Source: Xylophilus sp. GW821-FHT01B05
Lineage (GTDB): Bacteria; Pseudomonadota; Gammaproteobacteria; Burkholderiales; Burkholderiaceae_C
Direction: 5' to 3'
Assembly (NCBI GenBank): GCA_038961845.1
Contig: CP152408.1
Location: forward strand, 5,518,001-5,582,000
DNA length: 64,000 nucleotides
Below are positions 24,347-34,462 of the stretch, piece after piece. Numbering within the stretch: position 1 is the first letter of the stretch; the number at the start of each line of letters is the position of its first letter. The position numbers and the translations under genes were made by a program. Below the pieces are notes generated by a model that did no database searches, was not told the origin of the DNA, and worked only from the letters and a program-made list of their open reading frames with translations.

Positions 24347-25438
24347 TCAGGCTGCCTGCGCCAGCCCCTGCACCGCCTGCAGCAAGGCAACACGGGCCTG
24401 TCCCAGCACCATGCCCTTCCAGCTGTCGTTGTCGCAGTAGAAGGCGTCGCGCAGTTGCTGGCGAATGGCTTGCTGCTGGGCCGGCGGGGCTTCGGGGTGC
24501 AGGCGCAGCCACTGGATGGCGCGCAGCGCTTGCAGCACCTGCAGGTTGGGCAGGGTGCCAAATTCCAGCGCCATGGGGGTGGCCTGGGCCTGCGGGCATT
24601 CGTCGTAGATGGCAGCCAGCACCGGCCCTGAGACGTCGGCCGATGCCGACTGCCCGCTGAAGGGCGTGAACACGTCGGCGCCCCACCAGGCGTGGGCGCG
24701 CGCAATGTCGGGCGCGGCGTTGCGGCCGGGGTAGATCTTCTCGCCGTGGCCGTTTGGGCCCAGGCCGGTGTGGATGTCGATCCAGCCAATGTGCCGCGCG
24801 GCGCCCGCGTACTGGCGCAGGATGGCGCGCACGGTGCGGTTGCTCCAGCTGGGCGCGGTGCCGCCGTAGAACAGGCCTTTGGGCGAGGTGTATTGGCCAG
24901 ACGTGATGGCGGCGCGCACCGCCTCCATGCCGTGCTGGGCGATGTAGGCGCCCAAGGCCGCGTCATCTGCCGCCGTGGGTGGCCAGGCGGCGGGCAGCAG
25001 CAGGGGCTCGATGTCGGCATAGCCGGCGTTCACCGGCAGCGGCGCGTTGAAGTCCACATGGTTGCGGTTGAGGTCGATGTTGTCCTCATTGGTGCGGTAC
25101 AGGTGCGAGAAGCCATACGGGTTGATGCCATGCACCAGCAGCAGCGCAACGCCGGCCTGCTTCAGGCGGCCCAGCAGTTCGGTGTCGTGCAAGGTGGCGA
25201 TCTGGCAGGCCGAGCCACTGAAGCCCTCGGGGCCGTGCGTGCCCGAGCTGACGATCAACAACCGCGCCGCATCCGCCGGGCCCAGGGTGGCGATGTCGAT
25301 GGCCAGCGCCTCGCCCTCTGCGCCGCGCAGCGTGGGCAGCTCAAAGCTGGTGGTCTGCGCGCCGGCTTGCGCGGCGGCCTCCAAAAAGCGGCTGCGGGCC
25401 TGCTGGTAGGTGGCAGAGAAGTAATCGGTAGCGGTCAT
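24347..25438 (-). CDS. M14-type metallopeptidase-like protein (DUF2817)
   Basis: 363 residues. SSGTHGPEGFSGS supplies the His and Glu of the zinc site, DLNRNHVDF is a substrate-contact region, WIDIHTGLG supplies the second His, and MALEFGT the catalytic Glu region. This is the DUF2817 branch of the carboxypeptidase/succinylglutamate-desuccinylase fold; peptides or acylated amino acids are likely substrates. No signal peptide. The start MTATDYF is preferred over one 66 bases upstream that reads into the divergent LysR promoter. Confidence 0.8.
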   Translation of the reverse strand: MTATDYFSATYQQARSRFLEAAAQAGAQTTSFELPTLRGAEGEALAIDIATLGPADAARLLIVSSGTHGPEGFSGSACQIATLHDTELLGRLKQAGVALLLVHGINPYGFSHLYRTNEDNIDLNRNHVDFNAPLPVNAGYADIEPLLLPAAWPPTAADDAALGAYIAQHGMEAVRAAITSGQYTSPKGLFYGGTAPSWSNRTVRAILRQYAGAARHIGWIDIHTGLGPNGHGEKIYPGRNAAPDIARAHAWWGADVFTPFSGQSASADVSGPVLAAIYDECPQAQATPMALEFGTLPNLQVLQALRAIQWLRLHPEAPPAQQQAIRQQLRDAFYCDNDSWKGMVLGQARVALLQAVQGLAQAA

Positions 25439-25539
25439 GGCAGGCGTTTTTTTGGTGGCGTGCACGGATGCTAGAGAGTCCCCCTCAAGCTGAAAAGACA
25501 ACAATCGAGGCGGCCCGATAACTTTTAGCTTTCTCCCCC

Positions 25540-26433
25540 ATGAAACCCAGACAGCTGCAGGCCTTTGTGGCCGTGACCGAGCAGGCCAGCATCCGTGGCG
25601 CCGCGCGCGTGCTGGGCCTGTCGCAGCCGGCCGTGACCAAGGCGGTGCACGAGCTGGAGCGCGAGATGGGCGCGCCGCTGGTGGAGCGCAGCGTCACCGG
25701 CGTGCGCCTGACCGGCTATGGCGCGGCCTTTGCGCCGCGAGCCCGGCTACTGCTGGCCGACATGCAGCGCGCGCGCGACGAGATCGCACAGATCCGCGAC
25801 GGTGTCAGCGGGCGCGTAGCGGTGGCCGTCAGCACCTCGTTTGCGCTCAGCGTGCTGCCGGCGGCGTTCAGGGATTTCCACGCGCAATCGCCGGCGGTAG
25901 ACGTGCAGATCAGCGAGGCCGTGCTGCCCGCCATGCTGGCGCGGCTGCGTGACGGGCAACTGGACTTTGCCGTGGCGCACGTGCCGCCCGGCGTGCTGGA
26001 CGAGGCCTTTACCGCCACCGTGCTGTTCCCGGTGCAGCTGGTGCTGGGCGCGCGCAGCCGCCACCCGCTGCGGCGCAGCAAATCACTGCACCAGTTGCAC
26101 GCGGCCGAATGGGTGCTGCCCAGCGCAGGCGACACCAGCCCCAGCCTGGAGGCGCAGTTCTTTGCCCTGTGGGGGCTGGCGCTGCCGGCGCGCGTGATCC
26201 GCAGCCAGTCGGTCACCGTGGCGCTGGGGCTGGTCGGCCAGATGGATTTGATCGGCCTGTTCGTCGAGCCGCTGGTGCAACTGGCCTTCAAGCGCCACGG
26301 CATTCAGCGCATCGAGATCGAAGAGACGCTGCCCACGCTGAACGTGTGTGTGCTGCAGCGCAGCGGGCAGCGGCTGACGCCAGCGGCGCAACAGTTGGTG
26401 GACTGCATGCGGCGCGCGGCACTCGGGCAGTAA
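25540..26433 (+). CDS. LysR-family transcriptional regulator
   Basis: 297 residues. The N-terminal helix-turn-helix is MKPRQLQAFVAVTEQASIRG with LSQPAVTKAVHELE. The effector domain includes GVSGRVAVAVSTSFALSVLP and ends in a typical LysR C-terminus. It diverges from the M14-like peptidase gene (101-base gap) and lies 87 bases before HMG-CoA reductase on the same strand, so it may control either. Confidence 0.88.
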   Translation: MKPRQLQAFVAVTEQASIRGAARVLGLSQPAVTKAVHELEREMGAPLVERSVTGVRLTGYGAAFAPRARLLLADMQRARDEIAQIRDGVSGRVAVAVSTSFALSVLPAAFRDFHAQSPAVDVQISEAVLPAMLARLRDGQLDFAVAHVPPGVLDEAFTATVLFPVQLVLGARSRHPLRRSKSLHQLHAAEWVLPSAGDTSPSLEAQFFALWGLALPARVIRSQSVTVALGLVGQMDLIGLFVEPLVQLAFKRHGIQRIEIEETLPTLNVCVLQRSGQRLTPAAQQLVDCMRRAALGQ

Positions 26434-26449
26434 CCGCTGTTCAGAACAA

Positions 26450-26473
26450 CTGTACCTACCACCATGGGTACAG
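26450..26473. promoter_or_regulatory. Inverted repeat CTGTACC-N10-GGTACAG upstream of HMG-CoA reductase
   Basis: Perfect 7+7 inverted repeat, extended by outer GTTCA/TGAAC half-sites at about 26439 and 26474. It lies in the 87-base gap before the reductase gene. Likely a binding site for the preceding LysR or another regulator. Confidence 0.5.
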
Positions 26474-26520
26474 TGAACCTAGAGTGGCTCCGCACACCTG
26501 CCCCAGAAGACGGAGACACC

Positions 26521-27804
<1,284 letters not shown>

Positions 27805-27824
27805 CGTCCACGCTGTTAACACCC

Positions 27825-27895
27825 CCGTTCGGGCTGAGCTTGTCGAAGCCTTGCGCCCTCGCCCACCAGCCCTTCGACAGGCTCAGGGCGGACGG
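27825..27895. repeat. Short REP-like element TGAGCTTGTCGAAG / CTTCGACAGGCTCA
   Basis: GGGCTGAGCTTGTCGAAGCC and CCCTTCGACAGGCTCAGGGC form a long imperfect hairpin just after the HMG-CoA reductase stop. The same unit occurs at 30722-30795 and half of it at about 17638-17660. This is a very widespread proteobacterial extragenic palindrome and may end transcription here. Confidence 0.75.
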
Positions 27896-27923
27896 AATCC
27901 ACTGAGCAGCACGGCAATCAACG

Positions 27924-27982
27924 CTCCTAATTAAATAGCTATATGCCCAACCCACATCTGGGCCAGAGCCCTATTTCCCTCA
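27924..27982 (+). repeat. Interspersed palindromic repeat, family A, overlapping a gene start
   Basis: TTAAATAGCTATATGCCCAA, loop, TCTGGGCCAGAGCCCTATTT. The ATG used by the following GST-like gene is the ATG inside the left half of this repeat. Confidence 0.75.
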
Positions 27983-28653
27983 CATTGCACCACTGCGTGA
28001 GCGCGCGCTCCTTCCGTCCGCTATGGATGCTGGAGGAGCTGCAGGCGCCCTACACGCTGGCCATGCTGCCGTTTCCGCCGCGCGCGCTGGCACGCGACTA
28101 CATGGCGCGCAACCCGTTGGGCACGGTGCCGCTGCTGGAACACGGCGCGCTGCGCATGACCGAGTCCGCCGCCATGTGCGAATACCTGCCGCGCCGGCTC
28201 GACCCGGCCAACACAAGCGGCCTGGCCGTGCGCGAGGACGAGCCCGACTACGGCGCCTGGCTCAACTGGCTGCACCACGGCGAAGCCACCCTCACCTTCC
28301 CGCAAACCATCGTGCTGCGCTACGGCCGCTTCGAGCCGCCCGAGCGCCTCCTGCCCCAAGCAGCAGACGACTACGCCAAGTGGTTCCAGGCACGGCTGCG
28401 CGGCATAGCCGCGGTGCTGGCGCACAACGAATACCTGTGCGCCGGCCGCTTCACCGGCGCCGACGTGTCGGTGGGCTACGCGCTGATGCTGGGCGAGCTG
28501 GTCGGCCTGCAGTCGCGCTACCCGCAAGCAGTGCAAGACTATTGGGCGCGGCTGCAGCAACGCGATGGGTACCAGCGGGCGCTGGCGGCGCAAGAGGCTG
28601 CGGCGTTGGCGCAAGGGGTGTCGGTGCAGGCCGCGGCGTTGGCTGGGGGCTGA
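27943..28653 (+). CDS. Glutathione S-transferase-like protein
   Basis: 236 residues. After a repeat-derived N-terminus, the GST domain begins at LTLHHCVSARSFRPLWMLEE and continues with NPLGTVPLLEHGALRMTES (glutathione-binding TES). The C-domain has AGRFTGADVSVGYALML. The family start is usually a Met just before LTLHH; here no Met remains there, and the only in-frame ATG is within repeat A, with no ribosome site before it. The true start is therefore uncertain. Convergent with the dehydrogenase gene at 28679. Confidence 0.75.
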   Translation: MPNPHLGQSPISLTLHHCVSARSFRPLWMLEELQAPYTLAMLPFPPRALARDYMARNPLGTVPLLEHGALRMTESAAMCEYLPRRLDPANTSGLAVREDEPDYGAWLNWLHHGEATLTFPQTIVLRYGRFEPPERLLPQAADDYAKWFQARLRGIAAVLAHNEYLCAGRFTGADVSVGYALMLGELVGLQSRYPQAVQDYWARLQQRDGYQRALAAQEAAALAQGVSVQAAALAGG

Positions 28654-28678
28654 GCAAGGCCGCCATGCCCCTGTAGCG

Positions 28679-29632
28679 TCAGCCCACCGGCGTAAGCAGC
28701 GCCGCCCCCGCAAAGTGCCGCTCGGCGTTCTCCAGAAAGCGCACGACCGAGGCATGGATGGCCTGCGGCGAGATGCCGCCGATGTGCGGCGTGAGGATGG
28801 CGTTGTCAAAGGCTAATAGCGCCGCGGGCGGCGTGGGCTCGCCCTCGTACACATCCAGCGCGGCGGCCCAGATGCGCTGGTCGCCCAAGGCATCGGCCAC
28901 GGCCTGGGTGTCGACCACGGTGCCGCGCGCGATGTTCACCAGCACGCCCTGCGGGCCCAGCGCGGTGAGGATGGCGGCATCGACCATGTGGTGGGTTTCC
29001 TTGCCGCCGGGCGCGGCCACCACCAGGAAGTCGCACCACTCGGCCAGCGCCAGCGGGCTGTCGAAGTAGCGGTAGCCGGTCTCATCGCGGCGGCTGCGGT
29101 TGTAGTAGCCGATCTCCATGTGAAAACCGCGCGCGCGGTGCGCGATCTTCTGGCCAATGGCGCCCAGGCCGATGATGCCCATGCGCCGGAACGACACATG
29201 CGGCGGCCGCGGAATGTCGTCGCGCCACAGGCCATGGCGCACGCCCTTGTTCAGAAACGGCAGGCGGCGGATGGCCGCCAGCAGGATCATCATGGCGTGG
29301 TCGGCCACGCATTCGTCGTTGGTGCCGGCCGCATTGGCCACGGCGATGCCACGCGCGCGGGCATGGGCCACGGCCACGTTCTCGTAGCCCACGCCCACGG
29401 TGCAAATCAGCTCCAGCCGGGGCAGCGCATCGATCTCTTCGACCAGCAGGCCGTTGGTGCCATTGGTCAGCACCACGCGGATGTCCGCACCGCGCGCGGC
29501 GATCTGCGCGGCACCGCGCGAACGGTCAGCGCCCAAGCCATCGTTGGGCGCATAAATCATGTCGAAGCGCTCAGCGACCAGGGCGCGGTGTTCTTCAGAC
29601 AAAAAGACAAGGACGAGCAGCAGAGGTTTCAT
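28679..29632 (-). CDS. D-2-hydroxyacid dehydrogenase family protein
   Basis: 317 residues. The NAD-binding loop is GIIGLGAIGQKIA. The catalytic trio is Arg in NIARGTVVD, Glu in DVYEGEP and His in LTPHIGG. It interconverts a 2-keto acid and a D-2-hydroxy acid with NAD(P)H in the cytoplasm. It is the last gene of a minus-strand run starting at 33335, 28 bases after a Bug gene. The start MKPLLLVLVF is the first credible one. Confidence 0.9.
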   Translation of the reverse strand: MKPLLLVLVFLSEEHRALVAERFDMIYAPNDGLGADRSRGAAQIAARGADIRVVLTNGTNGLLVEEIDALPRLELICTVGVGYENVAVAHARARGIAVANAAGTNDECVADHAMMILLAAIRRLPFLNKGVRHGLWRDDIPRPPHVSFRRMGIIGLGAIGQKIAHRARGFHMEIGYYNRSRRDETGYRYFDSPLALAEWCDFLVVAAPGGKETHHMVDAAILTALGPQGVLVNIARGTVVDTQAVADALGDQRIWAAALDVYEGEPTPPAALLAFDNAILTPHIGGISPQAIHASVVRFLENAERHFAGAALLTPVG

Positions 29633-29660
29633 GGATGGATGGGCAAGGTTCTTGGTAGGC

Positions 29661-30638
29661 CTATTCGGCACGCGCGCCGGACAGTTGCACGAGCTTGCCC
29701 CATTTGTCGATCTCGGTGCCCAGCAGTTGCCTGAACTCGGCCGGCGAGTTGCCCACCGGCGTGGAGCCCTGTTCGGCAAAGGTCTTGCGCACCACGGGGT
29801 CCTGCAGCACCTTGCGGATGGCCGCATTCAGCCGCGCGATGACCGCCGGCGGCGTGCGCGCCGGGGCAAACACGCCGTTCCACAGCACGACCTCGAAGCC
29901 GGGCAGTGCCTCGGCCACGGCGGGCACGTTCGGCAGGCGCGCGGAGCGCTCCGGGGTGGTCACGGCCAGGGCGCGCAGCTTGCCGCCATCGATGTAGGGC
30001 AGCACCTCCACCAGCGGCGAGAACACGGCCTGGATCTGTCCCGCGATCAGGTCGGCATTGGCCGGCGCGCCGCCCTTGTAGGGCACGTGCACCATCTGGC
30101 CCTGCGCCATGCTGTTGAACAGCGCCCCCGACAAATGCTGCGAGGTGCCGTTGCCGGCCGAGCCGTAGTTGACCGGCGCCCGCTTCTCGCGCACATAGGC
30201 CACAAACTCCGACAGCGTGCGTGCCGGCACATCGTTGTTGACCATCAGCACATTGGGGATCAGCGCCACCTGCGCGACCGGCGCCAGGTCCTTCTGCAGG
30301 TCGAAGGCCTGGGTCTTGAACAAGGTCACGTTGGTGGCGATGGTGCTGGTGGCCATCAGCAGGGTGTAGCCATCCGGCTCGGCCTTGGCCACGTAGGCCG
30401 CACCGATGTTGCCGCCGGCGCCGGCGCGGTTGTCGACGATGACGGTCTGGCCCAGCTCGGCGCGCAGCTTGTCGGCCAGCAGCCGCGCCGTGGTGTCGGT
30501 GCTGCCGCCAGGCGCCAGCGGCACGACCAGCGAGATGGTGCGCTCGGGCCACTCGCCGGCATGCGCAATGCCGGCCAGGGCCAGGATCAGGGAGGTGGCC
30601 AGCAAGGCCTTGCCGCAGAAGCTTGGGATGGTGCTCAT
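29661..30638 (-). CDS. Bug/TctC-family periplasmic binding protein
   Basis: 325 residues, signal peptide ending GIAHAGE. Contains ISLVVPLAPGGSTDTTARLL, VIVDNRAGAGGNIGAAYVA, VHVPYKGGAPANADLI and GGKLRALAVTT. The leader AGAGACAAGCC before the ATG nearly matches that of the Bug gene at 32397, suggesting the two share ancestry or control. Likely receptor for the acid processed by the neighbouring dehydrogenases. Confidence 0.9.
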   Translation of the reverse strand: MSTIPSFCGKALLATSLILALAGIAHAGEWPERTISLVVPLAPGGSTDTTARLLADKLRAELGQTVIVDNRAGAGGNIGAAYVAKAEPDGYTLLMATSTIATNVTLFKTQAFDLQKDLAPVAQVALIPNVLMVNNDVPARTLSEFVAYVREKRAPVNYGSAGNGTSQHLSGALFNSMAQGQMVHVPYKGGAPANADLIAGQIQAVFSPLVEVLPYIDGGKLRALAVTTPERSARLPNVPAVAEALPGFEVVLWNGVFAPARTPPAVIARLNAAIRKVLQDPVVRKTFAEQGSTPVGNSPAEFRQLLGTEIDKWGKLVQLSGARAE

Positions 30639-30721
30639 GGCTTGTCTCTTTAGTTATGGAAATCAGCAGAACGGGCCCATGGGGCCACTGGTCTAGCGCC
30701 AATGCTGCTCGGTTGAATCAA

Positions 30722-30795
30722 TACCCCGTGCGGGCTGAGCTTGTCGACGCCCGCGCCTGGCGGCCCTTCGACAAGCTCAAGGCGAACGGAGTCAA
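30722..30795. repeat. Short REP-like element with TTCGACAAGCTCA
   Basis: GGGCTGAGCTTGTCGACGCC and GCCCTTCGACAAGCTCAAGG form a hairpin in the 172-base gap between the Bug gene and the PF06684-type gene, splitting the operon. Same family as 27825-27895. Confidence 0.75.
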
Positions 30796-30810
30796 CTGAA
30801 CAGCATGGGC

Positions 30811-31392
30811 CTAGCGCTGGCCGTCACCCACCGCAATCTTGTCGGCGCGCAGGCCGCCCAGGCGCTCGTGCACCCGGCTGCCGGTGGACATCACCAGCGC
30901 ATACAGCAGCTCGTCCGGGCGCGGGCTGTCGATGGCGCCTACATCCATGGTGCTGAAATGGCTGCGCACATAGCAGGCTTCTATGTGATGCATCGGGATC
31001 TGCAGGCGCGTGCCGGCCGAGGCCACCACCTTGGCCGCGGGCACGATGGACTTGGCCTGCGGCAGCTCGGCGCGCATCGACCAGCCACCGGCCTCGTGCC
31101 AGATCGCACCGTGCTCCAGCTCGCCGTTCAGGCCGACGATGGCGCCCTTGCCATAGGCCTGGATCTTGTCCGCGCCGCCCAGCGCGGCCAACAGCTCGGG
31201 CACCAAGGTCTTGGCCAGCTCGGTCGCGTCCTTCACCAAGCCCGACAGGTCTTCTACGTAGCGCCCGGCATAGGGGTTGTGGATCACCACCGCGATCGAG
31301 CCCATCGTTACCGGCTGGGCCGGCGCAGGCCCGCCCTCGTGGTAGATCGTCTCGACATTAAGCAGCTTCTTGCGGATGCGGATAAGGGACAT
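30811..31392 (-). CDS. AA_synth-type (PF06684-like) protein of unknown function
   Basis: 193 residues. The sequence IAVVIHNPYAGRYVEDLSGL, EHGAIWHEAGGWSMRAELPQ and the tail MHHIEACYVRSHFSTMDV match a family annotated as amino-acid synthesis, with known structures but no proven reaction. No signal peptide. It sits between two Bug genes in the minus-strand operon. A role in metabolising the imported compound is inferred from context. Confidence 0.8.
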   Translation of the reverse strand: MSLIRIRKKLLNVETIYHEGGPAPAQPVTMGSIAVVIHNPYAGRYVEDLSGLVKDATELAKTLVPELLAALGGADKIQAYGKGAIVGLNGELEHGAIWHEAGGWSMRAELPQAKSIVPAAKVVASAGTRLQIPMHHIEACYVRSHFSTMDVGAIDSPRPDELLYALVMSTGSRVHERLGGLRADKIAVGDGQR

Positions 31393-31449
31393 GGGGAAAG
31401 ACTCCTGATGGAAAGTGAACGAAGAAAAGAGCGGCTGGCGCAGGCCCGG

Positions 31450-32397
31450 CTACTGCGGCTGCATGCCTGCATCGCGAAACACCTTGGACCATTTGCCGAT
31501 CTCGGTATCTATCAGCCGCCCGAAGGCTTCGGGGGTGGACGACATGGGCGTGAGGCCTGAGGTCTCGAAGCGCTTCTTCAGCGCTTCCGTCGCCAGCACC
31601 TCGCGCAATGCGGCAGACACCCGCGCCACCACGGCCGGTGGCGTGCCGGCCGGCGCGGCCATGCCAAACCACACGTTGAGGTCGTAGTCAGGCAGGCCGG
31701 CCTCGGCCAGGGACGGCACCTCTGGCGCCAGCGGCGAGCGCTTGCGCGAGGTCACGCCCAGCGCGGTGACCCGGCCGGCACGCGCCTGCTGCAGGCCGTT
31801 GACCAAATCAGCGATGGTGAAGTGCACCACCCCGCCGATCAGGTCGGTCATGACCTGCGGCACGCCGCGATAGGCCACCGGCGTGGCGGTGAAGTCGCCC
31901 ATGGAGACAACCTGCGCGCCGCACAGCTGCGCGCTGCCCGAGCCGTACCCGTAAGAGAGCTTGCCCGGATGGCTGCGGCCGTAGTCGATCAGCTCCCTGA
32001 GGTTCTTCACCGGCAGTTCCTTGCTGGACACCAGCAAGAAGGGCGCCTCGGCGATGCTGCCTATCGGCGTGAAGTCCTTGCGCGGGTCGTACTGCAGCGC
32101 ACGAAAGGCGCTGACATTGCTCGCCCCGGTGCTGACACCCACCATGAGCAGCGTGTAGCCGTCGGGCGCGGCCTTGACCGCCGACACGGTGCCTACGATG
32201 CCGTTGGCGCCTGCCAGGTTGTCGATCACCACCGGCTGCCCCAGCTGTGCGGCCATGCCGTCAGACAAAGCCCGCGCCACCACGTCGGTGATGCTGCCCG
32301 CCGGGAACGGCACCACCAGGCGGATCGGTTTCTCGGGATAGGCGGCCGCAGCGCACAGCGGCAAGGCGCACAGCAGCGCCAGCAGGTATCTCTTCAT
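31450..32397 (-). CDS. Bug/TctC-family periplasmic binding protein
   Basis: 315 residues with a short signal peptide (LLALLCALPLCAAAA). Family segments: IRLVVPFPAGSITDVVARAL, VVIDNLAGANGIVGT, PVAYRGVPQVMTDLIGG and AGRVTALGVTS. The usual GGSTD is GSITD and VPYKG is VAYRG, so it is a divergent member, perhaps with different ligand choice. Second receptor of the operon. Confidence 0.88.
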   Translation of the reverse strand: MKRYLLALLCALPLCAAAAYPEKPIRLVVPFPAGSITDVVARALSDGMAAQLGQPVVIDNLAGANGIVGTVSAVKAAPDGYTLLMVGVSTGASNVSAFRALQYDPRKDFTPIGSIAEAPFLLVSSKELPVKNLRELIDYGRSHPGKLSYGYGSGSAQLCGAQVVSMGDFTATPVAYRGVPQVMTDLIGGVVHFTIADLVNGLQQARAGRVTALGVTSRKRSPLAPEVPSLAEAGLPDYDLNVWFGMAAPAGTPPAVVARVSAALREVLATEALKKRFETSGLTPMSSTPEAFGRLIDTEIGKWSKVFRDAGMQPQ

Positions 32398-32444
32398 GGT
32401 TTGTCTCTTTGTTTATTTTTGGGTTCTTCGAAGTGCGCAGCCGC

Positions 32445-33335
32445 TCAGCTTGCCGGCGCCTTGCCAAACTGCACGCCCGCCCAGGCCTCCAGGTGCCGGA
32501 TCGGATAGACGTTGTCCTTGTCGCCGTCGCCCTGGGTAATGGCAAAGGCCAGAAACTGGCGCGCGGCCGGCCCGACCTGCATGGGCACGCCGAGCTTCTC
32601 GGCCTCGTCTATGCACATCTTCACGTCCTTGTGCAGCAGCTCGGTGGTGAAGCGCACCGGAAAACTGCGGTCCAGCACGCACTGGGGAATACGCTCCAGC
32701 GTGGCAAACGAGCGGCCGCTGGAGACATTGATCACGTCCAGCATGGTCTTGGCATCAAGCCCGGCCTTGGTGCCATAGACCAGCGCCTCGCAGCTCGCCA
32801 CCATGCTGGCCGCATAGAGCGTGTTGTTGATGATCTTCATGGTCTGGCCCAGGCTCGGGTCGGCGCCCAGGTAGAAGATGTTCTTGCCCAGCGCGCGCAG
32901 CAGCGGCTCCACTTCCTTGAAGGCCGCCTCGGGGCCCGAGGGCATGACCGCCAGCGTGCCCTTCTCCGCGGCCACGGTGCCGCCGCTTACCGGCGCGCCC
33001 ACCAGCGCAATGCCACGCGCCTGCAGCAGGGCCGCGACCTCATGCGTGACCGAAGGGCCGGTGGTGGACAAATCGACCACGGTGCGCACCGCGCTGCCCT
33101 GGGCCACCTGAGCCGCCACCTCGGCCACGATGCGCGGCAGCGGCAGGCACAGCAGCACGATCTCGACCTGCGAGGCCAGCGCCACGACGCTCTCTGCGCC
33201 CTGCGCGCCCCGGCCCAGCAGCCGCTCCTGGGCCTGCGGGCTGCGGTCGTACACGACCAGTTCATGGCCTGCGGCCAGCAAACGGCAGCCAAAGTGAAAG
33301 CCGATGTTGCCGAGTCCTATCAATCCGATTTTCAT
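32445..33335 (-). CDS. 3-hydroxyisobutyrate dehydrogenase-family NAD(P) oxidoreductase
   Basis: 296 residues. The dinucleotide loop is IGLIGLGNIGFHFGCRLLAA. The substrate motif VDLSTTGPSVT and GAPVSGGTVAAEKGTLAVM are typical, and the catalytic Lys lies in GQTMKIINNTL. The family oxidises beta-hydroxy acids such as hydroxyisobutyrate, tartronate or related acids. First gene of the minus-strand operon, 118 bases downstream of the LysR gene. Substrate not assignable. Confidence 0.88.
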   Translation of the reverse strand: MKIGLIGLGNIGFHFGCRLLAAGHELVVYDRSPQAQERLLGRGAQGAESVVALASQVEIVLLCLPLPRIVAEVAAQVAQGSAVRTVVDLSTTGPSVTHEVAALLQARGIALVGAPVSGGTVAAEKGTLAVMPSGPEAAFKEVEPLLRALGKNIFYLGADPSLGQTMKIINNTLYAASMVASCEALVYGTKAGLDAKTMLDVINVSSGRSFATLERIPQCVLDRSFPVRFTTELLHKDVKMCIDEAEKLGVPMQVGPAARQFLAFAITQGDGDKDNVYPIRHLEAWAGVQFGKAPAS

Positions 33336-33453
33336 GAGGCAGCGCTCTCCGTGGTGGGTGTCCGGTGCCAGGCGGGCCTGGCGTGCGTCGGAATCCTAGG
33401 AGCGCTGCCGCGCGGCGGCGAGTGCTGTTTCTGCGGCGGGGTATAGCCTGAGG

Positions 33454-34353
33454 TTAAGAGCTGGCTCCGCCCGCCAGCGACAGCATCAGCATCTCGATGA
33501 ACTTGTCCGCATGTGTCTTGCGGGTGTCGAACACCGAGCGCACCACGCTGGGCGTGAGGCGGATCTCCTCCGCCAACGGCAGCACCTGCAGATCGTCCTG
33601 CACCATGCCATCCACCGTGAACTGGTCCACCATGGCGACGCCCGCGCCCGCACGCACCAGGGAGCAGGCCACGTCGGTCAGGTGGATGTCGATGCGCGCG
33701 GCCAGCGTGACGCCCGCCTTGCGAAACGCCGCCGACACCAATTGGCCAAAGGGAATGCTGGGATGGTGGGCAATCAGCGGGTAGCGCGCCAGTTCCGCAA
33801 TGGCCACCGCCGGCAACTGGGCCAGCGCATGCCCACGCGGCACCACACACACCATGCGCCCTTCGGTGAAGGGCTGCACGGTCAGGTTGGGATGCTCCAG
33901 CGGCAGCACCGAGATCGCCAGGTCAACCTTGTTGCTCAGCACCTCTTGCGCCATGCTGTTGAGCAGGGTCGTGTGGTAGTTGACGCGGATATTGGGGTAG
34001 CGCTGCACAAAGCGCGTAATGGCGCGCGGCACCAGGCCACGGCTCAGGCAAGGGCTGGACGCCAGGTTGAGCGTGCCAGACGGCCCCTGCGCCAGGCCAC
34101 GCGCAAAGTCGTCTATGCGCAGCGCCTGCTGGTAGAAATCGTCCACCTCGCGGAACAACGCCTCGCCCTCGGGCGTAGGCACCAGCTTGCCCTTGATGCG
34201 GTTGAACAGCGCCAGGCCCAGCGTCTGCTCAGTGTGCGAGACGATGCGGCTGACCGCAGGCTGGGAGATGAACAGCAGCTTGGCCGCACCGTTGATGGAG
34301 CCGGTCAGCATCACGGCCCGGAAGACCTCCATCTGCCGGAGTCTGAATTTCAT
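33454..34353 (-). CDS. LysR-family transcriptional regulator
   Basis: 299 residues. Winged helix MKFRLRQMEVFRAVMLTGSI with ISQPAVSRIVSHTEQTLGL, then effector domain from about residue 90. AGGAG stands six bases before the ATG. It is transcribed in the same direction as, and just ahead of, the six-gene catabolic run down to 28679, so it is its likely activator. Confidence 0.9.
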   Translation of the reverse strand: MKFRLRQMEVFRAVMLTGSINGAAKLLFISQPAVSRIVSHTEQTLGLALFNRIKGKLVPTPEGEALFREVDDFYQQALRIDDFARGLAQGPSGTLNLASSPCLSRGLVPRAITRFVQRYPNIRVNYHTTLLNSMAQEVLSNKVDLAISVLPLEHPNLTVQPFTEGRMVCVVPRGHALAQLPAVAIAELARYPLIAHHPSIPFGQLVSAAFRKAGVTLAARIDIHLTDVACSLVRAGAGVAMVDQFTVDGMVQDDLQVLPLAEEIRLTPSVVRSVFDTRKTHADKFIEMLMLSLAGGASS

Positions 34354-34462
34354 GTGCGGCTCCTGCGCGTGGGTTCAGGCTCACGCCTGGAGGGCTTCAA
34401 AGCGTAGCACGGGCCTACCGGCGCGGCGTTTATCCTTGCGCCCTCTTCTCACGCTCCGCACC

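Noticed and set aside
27825..30795. Attachment-site pair for an integrated element from the two TTCGACAAGCTCA-type repeats
   Set aside because: These REP-like units are common genome-wide palindromes, no integrase lies between them, and the enclosed genes form ordinary metabolic operons.
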